Of a DNA stretch of 64,000 bases, positions 1-8,831 are shown one piece after another. Numbering within the stretch: position 1 is the stretch's first letter; the number at the start of each line of letters is the position of its first letter. Source of the DNA: Bin87 sp034423575 (GTDB lineage: Bacteria > Chloroflexota > Dehalococcoidia > Lucifugimonadales > UBA3495); the NCBI GenBank assembly GCA_034423575.1, contig DAOUIF010000062.1:1-64000 (forward strand), given 5' to 3'. The notes under the pieces are model-generated. The model ran no database searches, was not told the DNA's origin, and was given only the letters and a program-made list of their open reading frames with translations. A program made the position numbers and the translations under genes.

Positions 1-73
1 CCTCGTCCATGCGCCACCGCACCAGCAGCGCTCCCATCTCATCCATTCCCAACTTCAACCCCCTGCCTGCCAT
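1..73 (-). CDS. Possible N-terminus of a gene running off the left edge
   Basis: An open frame on the minus strand starts with ATG at 73 and stays open to the window edge, giving about 24 residues that begin MAGRGLKLGMDEM. An in-frame TAG at 110-112 bounds it upstream; GTG at 100 and TTG at 103 are alternative starts. The composition looks helical and coding-like, but the fragment is too short to assign to a family. It would be read in the same direction as the M19 peptidase downstream of 197. It may be spurious. Confidence 0.25.
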   Translation of the reverse strand, partial: MAGRGLKLGMDEMGALLVRWRMDE

Positions 74-196
74 TTCCCAGCCTACTGCCTCAATTGCCAC
101 CAATTCTACCTACAAATGATGCGGGTTTCACTTTGGCGTCAGTTTAGCTTTCGATTTAACCGAGATGGGCAGATGACCGAGGCGAATCGGCGCACC

Positions 197-1318
197 TCAC
201 CCCATCACCCGCCGGAACAGCGCCAGCGCGTTCCCACCCGCGATCTTCCTCACATCATCATCTGAATACCCCCGCGCTATCAGGCCGCGGATGATGTTCT
301 TGCCGTCGGCGGGTGATTCCAGGCCGTTCATGTAGCGCGCCGGGGTGGGGCCGGGGCGGCCCATCACCGCCTCGCCGACGCCCACCGAGTCGCCGATGCT
401 GGTGTCGGTACCGATGGCCACGTGGTCGATGCCCACCAGGTTGACCATGTAGTCGTAGTGGTCCAGCACGCACTCGATGCTCTGCTCGGGGTCGTTGCTG
501 AACCGGTTGGGCACGGCGGTTATGCCGATGACGCCGCCCTTGCGCGCGCAGGCCAGCAGCTCCGCGTCCCGGCGCAAACGACGGGCCTGGAAACTGTCGC
601 TGGACAGCGTGTAGGAACCGTCGTGGCTGAAGGTGACCGGCGTTTCCGACGCCTCGATGGCGTCCAGAGCGGTGCGGACCGAGGCGTGGGACACGTCGAC
701 CACCATGCCCAGCTCGTTCATGCGCTGGACCACCTCCAGACCGAAGTCGCTGAGGCCGCCGTCGTTGCGCTCGAAGATGCCGTCGCCGATGTAGGCCTTG
801 CGGCTGTAGGTCAGGCCGGCCAGGCGCACCCCCGCGTTGTACAGCACGTCCACCAGGTTCAGCTCGTTGCCGATGGCCAGGTGCTCCACGGTGGGCAGGA
901 AGCCGACCTTGCCCTGCGATTTGGCCGCCTCGATTTCGTCCGCGTTGCTGACCTGCAGCACGTCGTCGTTCTGCGCGATGTCGGAGATCATCATGCTGAC
1001 CTCCTCCAGCAGGTCGGAGAAGCGGATAAAGGACATCTCGTTGGTGTGCAGCATCCCGCGAAAGACGTTGGCCGTGCCCACCGCGGTGAACCCGCCGGCT
1101 CGCACCGCCTCGTACCCCCAGACATAGCGGTCGCTGCGCAGGTACTCCCAGTACTGGCTGAAGTCCTCGGGCAGGACCATGGGATGCTGGTGGAGGTCGA
1201 TCATGATCGACTCCTCCATCAGCCGTTCAAACCGGAGCTCCTGCTGCCGGTCCAGGGGCACGGTCATGGAGGGCACGCGCCCCACCTGGCTTACGAAATG
1301 AAACCGTCCTGGCGTCAT
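197..1318 (-). CDS. Membrane dipeptidase, peptidase family M19
   Basis: Zinc-dependent dipeptidase (renal dipeptidase family, TIM-barrel amidohydrolase fold), expected to hydrolyse dipeptides or related dehydro/beta-lactam substrates. The first metal-binding pair is in IDLHQHP near the N-terminus. The family motifs follow in order: PTVEHLA, a long segment ending in DVSHAS, VTFSHDG, GVIGITAVPN and the late HVAIGTDTS. About 373 residues is a normal family length. The frame extends further upstream, into a dispersed repeat. I chose the ATG at 1318 because TTGGAG lies 7 bases before it; the ATG at 1267 (MTVPLD) has no visible ribosome binding site. There is no clear signal peptide, so it is probably cytoplasmic. 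Confidence 0.88.
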   Translation of the reverse strand: MTPGRFHFVSQVGRVPSMTVPLDRQQELRFERLMEESIMIDLHQHPMVLPEDFSQYWEYLRSDRYVWGYEAVRAGGFTAVGTANVFRGMLHTNEMSFIRFSDLLEEVSMMISDIAQNDDVLQVSNADEIEAAKSQGKVGFLPTVEHLAIGNELNLVDVLYNAGVRLAGLTYSRKAYIGDGIFERNDGGLSDFGLEVVQRMNELGMVVDVSHASVRTALDAIEASETPVTFSHDGSYTLSSDSFQARRLRRDAELLACARKGGVIGITAVPNRFSNDPEQSIECVLDHYDYMVNLVGIDHVAIGTDTSIGDSVGVGEAVMGRPGPTPARYMNGLESPADGKNIIRGLIARGYSDDDVRKIAGGNALALFRRVMG

Positions 1319-1351
1319 GACGCAACTCCAACGTCTTGTCTTGCCCAAAGG

Positions 1352-1437
1352 GTCATTGCGAGCGCAGCGCGGCAATCTCGTCGCTGGAGCGATCGTCGTT
1401 CAGCCAGAGAGATTGCCACGTCGCTTCGCTCCTCGAA
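1352..1437. repeat. Dispersed imperfect-palindrome repeat, family B, copy 1
   Basis: Begins GTCATTGCGAGCG, continues AGCGCGGCAATCTCG, and returns through the complementary GAGATTGCCACG to TCGCTTCGCTCCTCG. The right end has decayed (CTCGAAATAG instead of CTCGCAATGAC). Copies 2 and 3 are at about 15.7 and 27.6 kb. It lies upstream of the M19 peptidase and inside its uppermost open frame, which is why the longest ORF start there is wrong. Confidence 0.8.
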
Positions 1438-1594
1438 ATAGCCATTCGCAGCAAGCCGGGTAACCGTTTGCGGGTTGAGGGCGGTGATCCTTCTGGTCGG
1501 ATTATACAAGTGCCTGTTCACAAGGCGATGATAGAATCCGCCAACCTCAAAGTTAGCGCGGACGGGCGTCGCACAGGACGATGGAGGGACCGCA

Positions 1595-2746
1595 ATGCCA
1601 TTGCACTTCACCGAGCAGGAACTGGCCGGACGGAGAGCGAACGTCGTGGCGGAGCTTCGGGAGCGGGGTTTGGCCGCCCTGCTGATCTTCCGGCAGGAGA
1701 GCATGTACTACCTGACCGGATACGACACCACCGGCTACTCCCAGTTCCAGTGCCTCTACCTCGGTGCCGACGGCGCGTTGATCCTGCTGACCCGGTCCGC
1801 CGACCTGCGGCAGGCGCGGTTGACCTCAGTGATCGACGACATTCGCATCTGGGTCGACAGCGCCGACAGCAACCCGGGCGAGGACCTCTGGCAAATCCTG
1901 GCGGAGCAGGGATGCAGCGGCCAGCGCCTGGGCATCGAGCTGGAGGCGTGGTGCCTCACGGGTGCGCGCTGGGACTACGTCAGAGCCGCAATCGACGGCC
2001 GCTGCGAATACGAGGACTGCAGCGAACTGGTGTGCCGGTTCCGCCTGGTCAAGAGCAACGCCGAGATCGAGTACGTCCGCCGGGCCGCAGCCCTGGCCGA
2101 CGACGCGCTGGCAGCGGCCCAACGCCTGGCCACAGCCGGCACACCGGAGCAGGACGTGCTGGCCGGGATGCAGTCCGCGGTCTTCCAGGGCGGCGGCGAC
2201 TACGCGGCCTCCCGCTTCATCATAGGTTCCGGAGAGAACGCGCTGATGGTGCGGAACTTCACCGGATACCGGACGCTGGAGGCCAACGACCAGTTACAAC
2301 TGGAGTTCGGGGGCGCCTATCGCCACTACCATTCCTGCCTGATGCGTACGATTCTCACCGGCGAGCCCAGTCAGCAGCAACTCGCGATGCACGCCGCCTG
2401 TTGCGACGCGCTCCAGGCCTGCAAGGATGCCGCACGACCCGGTTCTACATTCGGCGATATCTTCGACGCCCACGCCGATTCGCTGGACCGGTCCGGTTTC
2501 GGCGAGCATCGGCTCAACGCCTGCGGCTACAGCCTGGGCGCGCTGTACCCGCCGACCTGGATGGACTGGCCCATGATTTACCGGGCCAACCCGGTGGTGC
2601 TGGAACCCAACATGGTCATCTTCATGCACATGGTCCTGCTGGACTGGGAGCGCAAGCTGGCCATGGCGGTGGGCGACACCGTTCTCGTCACCGCCGACGG
2701 GTGCGAGACCCTGACGAAGATGGGCACCGATCTCACGGTGAACTGA
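1595..2746 (+). CDS. M24-fold hydrolase, creatinase / ectoine hydrolase (DoeA)-like
   Basis: Two-domain pita-bread protein of 383 residues: an N-terminal creatinase-like domain (about 1-150, with MYYLTGYDTTGYSQFQ) and a C-terminal M24 catalytic domain. In classical aminopeptidase P enzymes two Asp, one His and two Glu bind two metals. Here the first Asp position reads LEFGGAYRHYHSCLMRT and the last ligand segment reads AVGDTVLVT, so most metal ligands are absent. That pattern fits the metal-independent creatinase branch or DoeA-like enzymes acting on amidine or cyclic-amine bonds rather than a Pro-peptidase. GGAGGG sits about 7 bases before the ATG. It precedes the metallo-beta-lactamase gene by about 40 bases and may share its transcript. 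Substrate unknown. Confidence 0.8.
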   Translation: MPLHFTEQELAGRRANVVAELRERGLAALLIFRQESMYYLTGYDTTGYSQFQCLYLGADGALILLTRSADLRQARLTSVIDDIRIWVDSADSNPGEDLWQILAEQGCSGQRLGIELEAWCLTGARWDYVRAAIDGRCEYEDCSELVCRFRLVKSNAEIEYVRRAAALADDALAAAQRLATAGTPEQDVLAGMQSAVFQGGGDYAASRFIIGSGENALMVRNFTGYRTLEANDQLQLEFGGAYRHYHSCLMRTILTGEPSQQQLAMHAACCDALQACKDAARPGSTFGDIFDAHADSLDRSGFGEHRLNACGYSLGALYPPTWMDWPMIYRANPVVLEPNMVIFMHMVLLDWERKLAMAVGDTVLVTADGCETLTKMGTDLTVN

Positions 2747-2786
2747 CCGGGTCGGCACAAACTGGTTACGAATGGAGGGGATGACA

Positions 2787-3647
2787 ATGGCTGAAATCTA
2801 CACCCTGGGCGCCGGAACGCCCACGCCCACGCCCACCCGTTTCGGCAGCTCCCACGTGCTCAAGCTGGGCGACCAGCACCTGATGTTCGACTGCGGGCCG
2901 GCCACTACCCACAAGCTGGTCAAGGCCGGACTCTTCCCCACCCAGGTGGACTATCTCTTCTTCACCCACCACCACTTCGACCACGACATCGACTATCCCT
3001 GCTTCCTGCTGTGCCGCTGGGACCAGAGCATCGGCAAGGAGAACCAGTTGCAGGTGTTCGGCCCCGACCTCACGGAGAAGATCACCGAGGGCATCCTGGG
3101 CGAAAACGGTCTGTTCGCCCACGACTGGAAGGCCCGGGTGAACCACCCCCTGAGCCAGGCGGTTTTCGTCAATCGCGGCGGCACCCTGCCCCGGCCGGCT
3201 CCGTCGGTGTCGGCGACCGACGTGGGGCCGGGCAAGGTTTTCAGCGGGCCGGATTGGCAGGTTACGGCCGCGCCGGCCGAGCACGTGCAGCCCTACCTGG
3301 ACTCCCTGGCGTATCGGGTGGACACGCCCGACGGCAGCGTGATCTTCACCGGCGACACCCAGCCCTGCGACACGGTGACCGAGCTGGCCCAGGACGCCGA
3401 CATGATGCTGTGCATGTGCTGGGACGACCAGGCCGTGATGGATGCCAACGGAGAGGCCGGCGGCCAGTGCGGCACCACCGGCGCGGCGCGCATGGCCCAG
3501 GCCGCCGGCGTGAAGAAGCTGGTCCTGGTGCACATCGGCCCGCACCTGTCGGGCCACGGCCCCATGGAGCAGGGCATCGGCGACATCAGCCGCATCTACG
3601 ACGGCGAGATCGTGTTTTCCGAGGAGCTGATGCGGATCACGCTATAG
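2787..3647 (+). CDS. Metallo-beta-lactamase-fold hydrolase (RNase Z-like)
   Basis: Protein of 286 residues with the di-zinc motif THHHFDHD (HxHxDH) around residues 55-62, a later FTGDTQPCD segment supplying the bridging Asp, and a C-terminal VHIGPH. The N-terminal TLGAGTPTPTPTRFGSS is typical of RNase Z/arylsulfatase-like members of the superfamily. Catalytic ligands are complete, so it should be an active hydrolase; the substrate cannot be read from sequence. Three in-frame ATGs occur at 2772, 2781 and 2787. I chose 2787 because GGAGGGG (2774-2780) is 6 bases before it. It follows the M24 gene closely on the same strand. Confidence 0.85.
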   Translation: MAEIYTLGAGTPTPTPTRFGSSHVLKLGDQHLMFDCGPATTHKLVKAGLFPTQVDYLFFTHHHFDHDIDYPCFLLCRWDQSIGKENQLQVFGPDLTEKITEGILGENGLFAHDWKARVNHPLSQAVFVNRGGTLPRPAPSVSATDVGPGKVFSGPDWQVTAAPAEHVQPYLDSLAYRVDTPDGSVIFTGDTQPCDTVTELAQDADMMLCMCWDDQAVMDANGEAGGQCGTTGAARMAQAAGVKKLVLVHIGPHLSGHGPMEQGIGDISRIYDGEIVFSEELMRITL

Positions 3648-3850
3648 GCCCGGCGGCGGGCGTGGAGGCGTTAGACAGATCGGAAAGGTACTGCTAGGAA
3701 ATGTGCGCCTCACGTTCAGGTCAGGCACCAGCCGTGCTTTAGACAGTGCACATGCATCAATACGTTGGACGGGTTAGTGAGGCTGGGTGCCGCTTGCATG
3801 CGATCCGTGAACAAACTGTTCGTCCGAGCCCGTGAGGCATCGGTTGGGCA

Positions 3851-4663
3851 TCATGCTTCGGTTCCGTGTTCACGCTCAACTTGCGCCCCGATCCGGGAAT
3901 CTATCGAGTCAATGATCAGCCTGCGACAAGCCAGCAGCGCAGCCAGAACGTCGGTTTCGAAGTTCAGGGATAGTTGCTTGTATCGAAGGATTGCCGATGT
4001 GATGAAATCCGGTTGATCAAATATAGTTAGGGCTTCAATGTCGAACCTTCGGTTTTGGCCGACCTTGCCTTCGGCTCGGTCGTCGATATGTTCAAAAGCC
4101 AACCGCATCTCTGTGACCGCCTCAGCGATCAGTTCTATCTCGTCGGGCAAAACGAGGTCCGTGCAGTGTTTATGGACCAGTGTCTCAGCCATGATGGTGG
4201 CCCGATGCAATGCAATGATCGTGATCTCCGCCGTGGCCAGAGCACTAAAAAGCGCGGCTCGGCGAGGGATCCCACTCATGGAAGTAGCGTGTTCACGGTC
4301 TTTCATACTTTCTGACCAGTTACGGTGGGCAGCGTCCAACCGCCTAGCGAAAGAAAATATGAACAGGAAGTATCCCAATTGCTCACGGGCGAACTGATGC
4401 CAAGTCCAAATCGTGTTCGCTACTGGCGCGTATCCTCCCATTCCCTTCGGGCTCTCGGCATCTATTTCATCGGAGTTGACCGATAAGCCACCGGCTCGGA
4501 TAACTAACTGTTCACCCTCTCCAACCCGCACGCCTTCGCCAGTGTCCACCTCTCCCGGTCTCAACGACCGAGCAAACACGACGTTCCCTTCACGGCCGTC
4601 CGGGACAATGCGTCCAAGCCACAAAAGTTCGCCGCCGGGGTCGCTAGGATTTTTGTCGTTCAA
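3851..4663 (-). CDS. Hypothetical protein, unrecognised
   Basis: A 270-residue frame starting with TTG (MNDKNPSDPGG), with GGGGAG about 10 bases upstream. The N-terminal 60 residues look like a small beta-rich region (WLGRIVPDG, VRVGEGEQLVIRAG). From about residue 85 the protein is helical, with aromatic-rich FAREQLGYFLFIFSF and a long helix LFSALATAEITIIALHRAT. I recognise no catalytic motif, signal peptide or convincing membrane span. Third-position GC is lower than in the neighbours, which may mean a recent acquisition. It stands alone between two catabolic genes. Frames on the opposite strand are shorter and look like shadows. Confidence 0.6.
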   Translation of the reverse strand: MNDKNPSDPGGELLWLGRIVPDGREGNVVFARSLRPGEVDTGEGVRVGEGEQLVIRAGGLSVNSDEIDAESPKGMGGYAPVANTIWTWHQFAREQLGYFLFIFSFARRLDAAHRNWSESMKDREHATSMSGIPRRAALFSALATAEITIIALHRATIMAETLVHKHCTDLVLPDEIELIAEAVTEMRLAFEHIDDRAEGKVGQNRRFDIEALTIFDQPDFITSAILRYKQLSLNFETDVLAALLACRRLIIDSIDSRIGAQVEREHGTEA

Positions 4664-4881
4664 GGCAGATTGCTCCCCGTTTCGTAGGCATTCTCATGTT
4701 ACCAGAGCCATTCCCTGTCCAAATCCAAAATTGATCGATTCACTTCACTAATCGCCCAGCCAAAGTTGAGCGTGAACGTTAAGACGTCTTCCGCTCTCGA
4801 ATGACCATGCTATGGAGATGGGTAAGCGTCGGTAGATTAGGAGTGTCAGTGCCAGCGCCCGGGGAGCGATGCACGGCCCGA

Positions 4882-5898
4882 TCAATCGCTGATGCCGTAC
4901 ACCCGCATGGCGGTGTCGTGGAACAGTGCGGCGCGCTCGGTGGGCGAGTAACCGGCCGAAAGCCGCTTAAAGGCGTTGAACAGCACATTGTAGGAATAGG
5001 ACGGCTTGTCCACCGGGAAGTTGCTCTCGAACATGCAGCGGTCCGGGCCAAACTGCTCGATGCAGTAGTTCATCAACGGGCCCAGGGTACCGGCCAGCTC
5101 CTCGGAGCCGATGGGCGTTTCCCGGTCGTCCCAGTTATAGCCGTAGCGCACCTGGCCCACACCGCCCAGCTTGATAACGACGTTGGGGCACTGGGCCACC
5201 TCTGCCACGCCCTGCCGCCACGCGGGCAGCACCTCGTCGTCGCGGTTGGCGTAAGGGCCAACGCGCACCAGGCCCCCGATGTGGTTCAGCACGATGGTCA
5301 GGTCGGGCACGGCGCGGGCGAAATCGGCCAGCTCCGATAGCTGCGGGTGATACAGCGAGTTCTCCAGGACCAGCCCCATGTCGGCCATGACCCTGGCGCC
5401 CGCCCGGTAGCCCTCCGTCGACAAAGCGCCCCGAATATCGCGCTGCACCAACTCCGGGCTGGCGTCCCATCCCGTCGAGTGCCGGATGCCGCGGAACCGA
5501 CCAGGACTGGCGGCCACCATGGCTTCCAGCACCGGACGGACGGCGTCGCCCAGCTTCAGGTCGGCGTGACCGATGATGGCCGCGGCGGCCTTGGTGGGAC
5601 CGTGGCTGCCGGTGGCGGCCTCGGCGGCGATGGTCTCGATGTATTCCACCTCTCCCACCGGACGCATCACCTCCGGCCCGTCCTGGCGGTATTCGCAGCG
5701 AACCTCGATGAACACCGTGGACCGGACGTTGTGGCCAATACCCACGTCGGCGGTCAGCTCGGGAAGGAGGTATCGCTGGTACGCGGGCGGCTCCGGGCGG
5801 GAAACCCAGAAGTGGTGGTGCGTGTCGCAGATCGGCAGGTCCGGCTCCAGGGTTTCCTCAACGGTTTGCGCCAGCCAGTCTTCGCCTTTCAGTACCAT
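4882..5898 (-). CDS. Amidohydrolase_2 family (COG3618), lactonase-like, paralog 1
   Basis: TIM-barrel metal-dependent hydrolase of 338 residues, of the type that includes fuconolactonase and 4-sulfomuconolactone hydrolase. The metal pair is in CDTHHHFW near residues 24-31. Further motifs are HADLKLGD, FRGIRHSTGWD, VLNHIGG and the C-terminal FGPDRCMFESNFPVDK with the catalytic Asp. The open frame runs on upstream to 6405, but GAGGGGG lies 5 bases before the ATG at 5898, and the extra upstream residues are antisense to the VOC gene. A protein of identical length and roughly 60 percent visible identity is encoded at 35077-36093. It is divergent from the VOC gene at 6109. Confidence 0.88.
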   Translation of the reverse strand: MVLKGEDWLAQTVEETLEPDLPICDTHHHFWVSRPEPPAYQRYLLPELTADVGIGHNVRSTVFIEVRCEYRQDGPEVMRPVGEVEYIETIAAEAATGSHGPTKAAAAIIGHADLKLGDAVRPVLEAMVAASPGRFRGIRHSTGWDASPELVQRDIRGALSTEGYRAGARVMADMGLVLENSLYHPQLSELADFARAVPDLTIVLNHIGGLVRVGPYANRDDEVLPAWRQGVAEVAQCPNVVIKLGGVGQVRYGYNWDDRETPIGSEELAGTLGPLMNYCIEQFGPDRCMFESNFPVDKPSYSYNVLFNAFKRLSAGYSPTERAALFHDTAMRVYGISD

Positions 5899-6021
5899 GT
5901 CGTCCCCCTCAGTCTTGTCGCTGGCACCGATACTATCACGAGCAATTATGGGTTCAGCAGTGCGCGGACGGATACCTGCAAGATTGCTTGGGCGCATTTC
6001 CGTTCTATCGTCGCAAAAAGG

Positions 6022-6050
6022 GTACCAGCCGCCATTCTTGCGCCTATAAT
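6022..6050 (+). promoter_or_regulatory. Probable promoter for the VOC gene
   Basis: A perfect -10 box TATAAT at 6045-6050 lies about 59 bases before the VOC start codon, in the divergent intergenic region. The -35 region at the matching distance (GTACCA) is poor, so this rests mainly on the -10 box and position. Confidence 0.4.
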
Positions 6051-6108
6051 GGCCGCCAATACCGAGCCGAATGTCAGGCCGCGTGTTGTGCGTGCTACTG
6101 GAGGCGAC

Positions 6109-6546
6109 ATGGCAGTCTTGCAAATTGAAGGCGTGACCCACTGGTCGATCCCGGTGAACGACCTGAACGAAGCCGAGGAGTTTTACGGAGAGTTGCTGGG
6201 TCTTGAGCCGAAGGGCCGGCTGGGCAACAGCGTCATGTCGTGTTTCAACGTCGGTGACCACAACATCCTGCTGTGCGAGCGCTCCAACGCAACCGACGGT
6301 TCGCTGGCCGACAACGGCGGCGCGCACCACTCGTTCACCGTGTCGCCCGAGACTTTCAATGTGGCATGCCAGGAGTTCCGCCGGAGGAACATCAGGATCG
6401 ACCACCTGACCTACCGGGCCCAGGGCTTCTTCACCGGCCGCGAGCTGTATTTCTTCGACCCCAGCGGCAACCGCCTGGAACTGCGCGACCCCACCTGGAC
6501 GGCGGGGATGCCGGAGCCGTCCTTTGAAGAACTCGCCAGCGACTAG
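6109..6546 (+). CDS. VOC-superfamily (glyoxalase/dioxygenase-fold) protein
   Basis: A 145-residue single-domain protein of the vicinal oxygen chelate fold. THWSIPVNDLNEAEEFYGELLG at the N-terminus is the first beta-alpha-beta unit with its metal His. AHHSFTV carries a mid-protein His, and ELYFFDPSGNRLELRD carries the usual C-terminal Glu ligand. Such proteins act as small dioxygenases, lyases or resistance enzymes, and the exact reaction is not readable. ATG at 6109 is preceded by GGAGG. It is transcribed away from the amidohydrolase and toward the SnoaL/HpaB/Rieske cluster, so a role in aromatic or lactone catabolism is a reasonable inference. Confidence 0.82.
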   Translation: MAVLQIEGVTHWSIPVNDLNEAEEFYGELLGLEPKGRLGNSVMSCFNVGDHNILLCERSNATDGSLADNGGAHHSFTVSPETFNVACQEFRRRNIRIDHLTYRAQGFFTGRELYFFDPSGNRLELRDPTWTAGMPEPSFEELASD

Positions 6547-6636
6547 GTGATGCGATTCCTGTACGGACGGAAAACTGGCATCGCAGCGCTGTGGCTGTGA
6601 TCATGGGTTAATTATGTTAACGGAGGAACGTGAGCC

Positions 6637-7101
6637 ATGAGCCTTGAGGACATCGAACGCAGACTGCAAGTCCTGGAAGACGTGGAGGATATCAAGCGCC
6701 TCAAGGCCCGCTACTGCGCGTACTGCGACGACAGCTACGACGCCGACGGCATCGCCAGCCTGTTCGTCGAGGACGCCGTTTGGGACGGCGGCATCCGGGG
6801 CAAAGCCGAAGGGAGAGAGGGCATCCGCAACTTCTTCATCAACGCTCCGAACCGGCTGCCCTTCGCCGTCCACATGGTGACGAACCCCATCATCGAGGTG
6901 AACGGGGATACCGCCACCGGCATCTGGTACCTGTTCCAGCCTTGCACCTACGCGGACGGAAACCGGGCGGTCTGGGGCTCGGCCAGATACGATGAGGAGT
7001 ACGTCAGGGTCGACGGCGTCTGGATGTTCAAGCACCTGAAGCTGACGTCCCACTTCTGGACCCCATTCGACCAGGGGTGGGTTGAAGCGCAATTTGTGTA
7101 G
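6637..7101 (+). CDS. SnoaL-like / NTF2-fold protein
   Basis: 154 residues in the SnoaL_4 style of the NTF2 fold, a cone-shaped barrel used by dehydratases such as BaiE, by cyclases, and by the small subunits of ring-hydroxylating oxygenases. Typical features are LEDVEDIKRLKARYCAYCDD near the N-terminus, LFVEDAVWDGG, VHMVTNPIIEVNGDTATG, and a C-terminal HLKLTSHFWTPF. GGAGGAACGTGAGCC precedes the ATG. It is the first gene of the run leading into HpaB and the Rieske oxygenase, and it may dehydrate or isomerise an intermediate in that pathway. The precise reaction is unknown. Confidence 0.8.
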   Translation: MSLEDIERRLQVLEDVEDIKRLKARYCAYCDDSYDADGIASLFVEDAVWDGGIRGKAEGREGIRNFFINAPNRLPFAVHMVTNPIIEVNGDTATGIWYLFQPCTYADGNRAVWGSARYDEEYVRVDGVWMFKHLKLTSHFWTPFDQGWVEAQFV

Positions 7102-7194
7102 GAATGCCTACGTTTGGCGAAATATCCGGAGCGGTCGCACTCAGGCGTAACGAAAACCGCTTACTGGATGTGGGTAATTGGGGGATGGTGAGCA

Positions 7195-8685
7195 ATGCGT
7201 ACCGGGGCTGATTACAGAGAAAGCCTGCGCGACGGTCGCGACGTGTGGGTGCTGGGCGAAGGGCGCGTGGAGGACGTCACCACCCACCCAGCCACCGCGG
7301 GCATGGTGGAGGAGTACGTGGCCTGGTACGACCGCCACTTCGACCCCGACTGGCAGGATATCCTCCTGACCCCGCCCGACGGCGCCGGCCAGCGCCGTCC
7401 CGTCGCCATGACCCCGCCGCAGACGCCCGACGACCTGAAGCGCCTGGGAAAGGAGATCGGCGCCGTCCACTTCATCACCGGCGGGAACATGACCCACACC
7501 CCGGGCTACGGCGAGCTGATCTCCCTGGGGTTGCAGAACGTCATGAAACGCCTGGACAACTCCTCCGAGGATATCGCCAAGGCGGAGGAGTACCTGGAGT
7601 ACGTGTCCGACAGCGGCCGGTTCGTCACCTACGCCGGCGGCGGCCCGCTGATCGGCACCCGGCTCCGCCCGGATGAGAACGACAGGGCAGCCCTCAAACT
7701 GGTCAGCGAAACCGCGGATGGCATCGTGGTGAGTGGCAAGATCCAGATGCACACCAGTACCCCCTTCGCCGAGGACCTGCTGATCTCCACCCGGAACGAC
7801 ATGCCGGCCGGCAGCGGCCGGCACCTGTGGTTCATCGTGCCGGTGAACGCGCCCGGGCTGCGGGTGGTGTCACGTCGATCCGCCGCCCGGCACAAGAATC
7901 TGTTCCTGTCGCCGCTCAGCGGCCGGTTCGACGAGTTGGACTCCATGGTCTGGATGGAGGACGTGTTCATCCCGCGCAACCGCGTTTTCACCGGCGAAGC
8001 CCCTGACCGCAACCGCAAGCAATCGCTGGTGTGCTGGATGCTCTGGCATCACAGCTACGGCTGGCTGGCCAAGGCGGAACTCAGCCTGGGTCTGGCGCTG
8101 GCCCTGGCCGAGATCATGGGTCTCAAGGACAATGCGCAGACCATCGAGCAATTGGTCGAGATGACCGTGAACGTCCAGACCAGCCGCACCTGCATGAGGG
8201 CGGCCGAGTTGGATCAGGAGATATCGGTAAGCGGGCATGCCCTTGCAAACCAGATCCACGTGGCCGCCGCTGGCGTCAATACCCTGAAAGTCCGACAGCG
8301 CATGGGTGAAATCCTGCGCGGCCTCCCCGGTTCCTCGCTGATCAACGCGCCAGCCGACACCGACTTCGTAGATCCGGTGATGGCCGCCGAGTTGGAAGAC
8401 GCCTTCGGCGGTGGCGGGTATACCGCAATGCAACGGGCCGCGCTGTTGCAGTTGGCCTGGGACCAGGTGTCCTCCGGCCTGGACGGACGAGAGGCCGCAT
8501 TCGAGCTCCACGCCAGCGGTGGCCTGGAGTCATGGCGTCGCCAATTGGCGGCCTGGTTCGACGGCTACAACGAGCTGGCCAACGGCGTGCACGATCTGGT
8601 CGACGTGGACCTGCCACCCATGGACTTGACCAGCCTGCAAGGTGTGCCGGCCGTGCCGAGGCGTATGCCCCAGGTAAACACCTGA
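7195..8685 (+). CDS. 4-hydroxyphenylacetate 3-monooxygenase-type oxygenase (HpaB family)
   Basis: FADH2-using aromatic hydroxylase of 496 residues with the acyl-CoA-dehydrogenase-like fold of HpaB/PheA. Supporting features are the N-terminal MRTGADYRESLRDGR, the central ITGGNMTHTPGYGE, ISGKIQ-like VVSGKIQMHTSTPFAED (flavin/substrate region), FIVPVNAPGL and VWMEDVFIPRNRVF. Full length matches the family. These enzymes need reduced FAD from a separate flavin reductase (HpaC), and no such gene is seen in this window. The gene sits about 90 bases after the SnoaL-like gene in the same direction and is followed by the SDR/Rieske genes, consistent with hydroxylation of a phenolic substrate. Confidence 0.88.
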   Translation: MRTGADYRESLRDGRDVWVLGEGRVEDVTTHPATAGMVEEYVAWYDRHFDPDWQDILLTPPDGAGQRRPVAMTPPQTPDDLKRLGKEIGAVHFITGGNMTHTPGYGELISLGLQNVMKRLDNSSEDIAKAEEYLEYVSDSGRFVTYAGGGPLIGTRLRPDENDRAALKLVSETADGIVVSGKIQMHTSTPFAEDLLISTRNDMPAGSGRHLWFIVPVNAPGLRVVSRRSAARHKNLFLSPLSGRFDELDSMVWMEDVFIPRNRVFTGEAPDRNRKQSLVCWMLWHHSYGWLAKAELSLGLALALAEIMGLKDNAQTIEQLVEMTVNVQTSRTCMRAAELDQEISVSGHALANQIHVAAAGVNTLKVRQRMGEILRGLPGSSLINAPADTDFVDPVMAAELEDAFGGGGYTAMQRAALLQLAWDQVSSGLDGREAAFELHASGGLESWRRQLAAWFDGYNELANGVHDLVDVDLPPMDLTSLQGVPAVPRRMPQVNT

Positions 8686-8831
8686 TCAGCGGACCTGACC
8701 GACAGCACAGTGGATAGTTCCAAGGCGCTCCGTTGGGGCCGTTGCCATAGGTGGCGCTGTGGAGACACCGCCTGGTTTCTTCGACTACACTCGACTGGTA
8801 ACATGGACCTTCACCAGCAAAGGAGCCACAT

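Noticed and set aside
422..1441. 339-residue open frame on the plus strand
   Set aside because: It is antisense to the M19 peptidase, with no motif and extreme His/Val content.
1336..2784. 482-residue open frame on the plus strand overlapping the M24 gene
   Set aside because: It begins inside the family B repeat and gives Arg/Pro-rich text out of frame with the M24 gene, which has clear motifs and a ribosome binding site.
5899..6405. N-terminal extension of the amidohydrolase at 4882
   Set aside because: The frame is open, but the extension is antisense to the VOC gene, resembles no amidohydrolase and lacks a ribosome binding site. ATG 5898 has GAGGGGG before it.
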